From: Perca fluviatilis
Lineage: Eukaryota; Chordata; Actinopteri; Perciformes; Percidae
DNA: 64,000 bases
Reading direction: 5' to 3'
Assembly (NCBI RefSeq): GCF_010015445.1
Contig: NC_053121.1
Coordinates: 28,934,434-28,998,433 of the forward strand
Positions 61,406-64,000 of this stretch are shown one piece after another. How positions within the stretch are numbered: position 1 is the stretch's first letter; every line of letters starts with the position of its first letter. A program made the translations under genes and the position numbers. The notes under the pieces are model-generated. The model was given only the letters and a program-made list of their open reading frames with translations. It was not told where the DNA came from and searched no databases.

Positions 61406-61441
61406 CGCACGCACGCACGCACACACGCACGCACGGACACG

Positions 61442-61522
<81 letters not shown>
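61406..61522 (+). repeat. (ACGC)n grading into a long (AC)n
   Basis: CGCA tetranucleotides pass into about 40 uninterrupted AC units; a second short AC run is at 61590-61607. Dipeptide frames in both directions are artefacts of the repeat. Confidence 0.97.
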
Positions 61523-61524
<2 letters not shown>

Positions 61525-61607
61525 CCTCTGTACAGGATATTTCTTGTGTCCCCTCCAATGTAACAACCACCTTACACAAAGACACAGACACACACACACA
61601 CACACAC

Positions 61608-63714
61608 AGCAGCACCATGTGATGTAATGGTTTACTAAGAGGGTGTCTAATCAGTATAATGATTGGTGTCTTTGTAACAGTCTGTAATCTGAGTAAGAGT
61701 GAGCCTGTGATGTGACCCCCTCACCTGGGCACTGCTGAATGAGGGAACCATAATGCAAGTGCATCATCAGTAGCACCAGCTGAGGTGTGTCCTGTGCAGG
61801 AGCAAATGCTGCACATAATTAGGCAGCTGCCCTGGGCCAACTTCTGCAAATAAATCTCAACTATCTGCTCATGTGGGGTGGATTTATGTGAGTGCATGTG
61901 TACATCTCACTGCTGGGTACATTGCTTATTTTTCAATTTTCTTATAATATCCCTGATAATTTGATTATGTTTTTTGTGTGCTGTTTTTCACAGATTCGTA
62001 GTGTGCTGCTTGTGTCCTTCAAAAGGAAAGACAAAATACAGGATGGTACATTTTGTAACCTATAGTATTCAATAGTTGTAGAAGAAAAATAGAAGTTTCT
62101 ATAACAGAAACACTTTTGATTTTACCATGTTTTTTTTGGCCTTGAAGGATAAATCCTTTTAGCAGTGTAACTTGCATTTCTGAAAATATCTCTAATTAAT
62201 ATGGTTAACTGGCACAATGTAGACACTGTCACATTAAGGTTAAAGCAGTTAAAGTGGTTTCTGTGGTAGCAGAAAGAACATATTCTACTGACTAAGACAA
62301 CATTTTGTTCATTAATGTTCACCAATCAGATAGAAGAAGGAAAGACAACCATTATCTCCACAAAAAAAGATCTAAGGAGACCATAATATATTGCAGCCAG
62401 AAAAAATTGAAAAATCTCTCAAACAAGTCAGTTAATAATAACTTTACACAGTCATACGCAAGAGTTTCTGAACTTTGTCAGAAATAGCTCCTTGAATACA
62501 ATGAATATCAAAATGTTGACCTCAGGGGTAAATTGTTCTTTAATTGTTTTTTTATTATTTTCTCCAACATTTCCATTTTATCTCAATATTATGGAAACTT
62601 CCAGTGACCAGTGAAATCCTGCAATGCATTGTGAGATAAGACTTCACAGTCAAGGTGTTTCTGTAATGTGGCCCCTGACCCACATTAGTGCAGGGTTGGA
62701 TCCTGAGAGGGGGAGGATAACAGCTAATGGTGTCTGACTCAGCATAAATCAGTGAACAGCCATTGCGCAGGGGTGCTTAGGTCGCCTGCACAATGCCATC
62801 ATCCCAAGCATATGTACAGTACACAAGTGGCCCAATATGAAACTCACATAAACTTACATAATACTCCAGACTATTAAATTAGGATTTGCTCCTCCACTAC
62901 GGCAAAGATATGAAAACATATTTGTCTTAGCTCATTTTTAATATGCATACAGATTTCTATTCCCATCACAAACTCATTTCCATATGAATCGCTGAAAGCA
63001 TGCAGGGCTCTTCCATCCCATGATGCCGCTCTTTACTTTCTAACACAGCCCGAGGCTAACTAATAAGAGGATGAGTAGGGATGACGTCTGTCTTTCGTGG
63101 CAAACCATTGCTGTGCATGCACTAGTTCGTCATGATTTCACTCACAAAAAATGCTTACATTACTTCATCTTGAGTCTCACTCCTATAAACTGTGTATTCC
63201 AAACTACATTAATTGCAGGTATATTTTCTCCATCTTTTGTCAGAATAATATAGCTTTGTGTAGCTCTGACCTATGCACTCTTGACTTGGTGTCCAGGTGA
63301 GGGAGCGCTACAAGGGATTTATGAGACAGAAATATAGAGGTGAGACTGAAGTTATTGTATACAGGAGATTGCAATCGCTCCCCAGGCAGGCGACTGATAT
63401 CTTCCCCGGGGTAATTGCTGAATTTCTGTCTCTGTATCTTTCTTTTTCGCACAACTGCACTATGACTCTTTCATTTTTTTCACTTTTTCATTTGTTCTGT
63501 GTATATCTCCTCTAATTGATACGTACCATTTTGGGTCACACATTCCTTAGATCATCATTATTAAAAAAATGTGTTTTGCTTATTGTTACATTACTTGGAT
63601 GTTTGTGCTTCACTGTGCAGAATGATGATATATGTGCAGTGTTAAGGGCAGAGTTTCCACATCGGAAAATATATTATTATATAATTTAGACAGAGTAGGA
63701 TCGACAGTACGCGC
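61608..63714. other. Probable lingo2 intron or upstream DNA
   Basis: No recognised gene or element. Composition is AT-rich until about 63715. Confidence 0.45.
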
Positions 63715-63914
63715 AAGGTGGTGATAATTAGCCTGGCTCCGCCCTCCTACGTACTTCCGCTCAATTTTCATTTTCCTTCAGTACGTCGTCTGGGTTTGTG
63801 GTGTATTCACAGGTTTTGTCCGGCCAATCATTACCTGTCCAATCAGCGAAACAGAGGGAGTGGCTGAGAACAATGACGTTGAGGTTGTGCGCTAGTTTGA
63901 GTTGTAGTTCCATA
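63715..63914 (+). promoter_or_regulatory. Promoter-like segment before the edge frame
   Basis: The sequence changes abruptly from AT-rich to mixed composition at about 63715. It carries CpGs, a CTGGCTCCGCCC motif (GC-box-like) and CCAAT-type motifs before the ATG at 63915. This fits either a host promoter or the 5' region of a DNA transposon. Confidence 0.25.
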
Positions 63915-64000
63915 ATGGTGGCGGAGAAAGATGCGAGCGAAGCCATTTGGTCCATTGTGGCAACGCTACCGAATATCCAGAAGTTAAAGCCCAAGCAAGA
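63915..64000 (+). CDS. Partial open frame at window edge, unidentified
   Basis: An ATG in good context (A at -3, G at +4) opens a frame that runs off the right edge after 28 codons (MVAEKDASEAIW... ending LKPKQ). Upstream there are GC-richer sequence and two inverted-CCAAT-like motifs (CCAATCA at about 63825 and 63840), so the setting looks like a promoter with a first exon. The LKPKQ ending loosely recalls the LKPEQ start of RecQ-like helicase segments found in some fish transposons, but 28 residues are far too few to decide. It could be a host gene, a transposon gene or a chance frame. I do not assign a function. Confidence 0.3.
   Translation, partial: MVAEKDASEAIWSIVATLPNIQKLKPKQ

Noticed and set aside
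61361..61627. Val-Cys and Thr-His dipeptide frames
   Set aside because: Translations of the (AC)n microsatellite.

Overview
The window looks like a gene-poor, AT-rich piece of a teleost fish chromosome, probably a percomorph. It holds one intact recognisable gene, an essentially complete single-exon coding sequence for the neuronal LRR-Ig membrane protein LINGO2 on the minus strand (56590-58431). The protein is clearly a LINGO2 orthologue. The percomorph placement is an inference from the repeat families (tRNA-derived SINEs, Harbinger and hAT elements, L2 and Rex-like LINE tails, long CA and CT microsatellites) and from the intronless coding exon; I could not run a database search.

Layout. 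From 1 to about 52600 the sequence reads as a gene desert downstream of lingo2, packed with decayed and nested mobile elements: SINEs at 6003, 9183 and 27715; a 1.8-kb palindromic DNA transposon at 12004-13799 built from 20-bp tandem repeats, directly abutted by a second TIR element (13802-14249); inverted-terminal elements at 21379-22588, 30012-31039 (itself carrying a nested element), 35114-35383, 47325-47772 and 52030-52590; a hAT-like element with a broken N-terminus at 33061-33520; a Harbinger element at 40264-41356 with a 3-bp target duplication and a broken transposase tail; and a stack of three LINE remnants at 44840-46750. From about 52600 to 60650 repeats become scarce around the lingo2 exon and its likely 3' UTR. 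From 60660 onward, elements resume (a TTAA-flanked element at 60755-61270), followed by a long CA microsatellite. The last 270 bases look like the promoter and first codons of a further gene or transposon gene cut by the window edge.

The only functional gene story is lingo2: a splice acceptor sits 12 nt upstream of a strong-context ATG, so 5' UTR exons must lie beyond 58443 toward and past the right edge, and the 3' UTR runs leftward from 56589. No bacterial-type system, CRISPR array, rRNA or functional tRNA gene was found. The most unusual observations are the palindromic 20-mer element with a corrupted-looking A/T block, a core module shared by two otherwise different elements, and a small unexplained two-exon-like unit near 51.3-52.0 kb.
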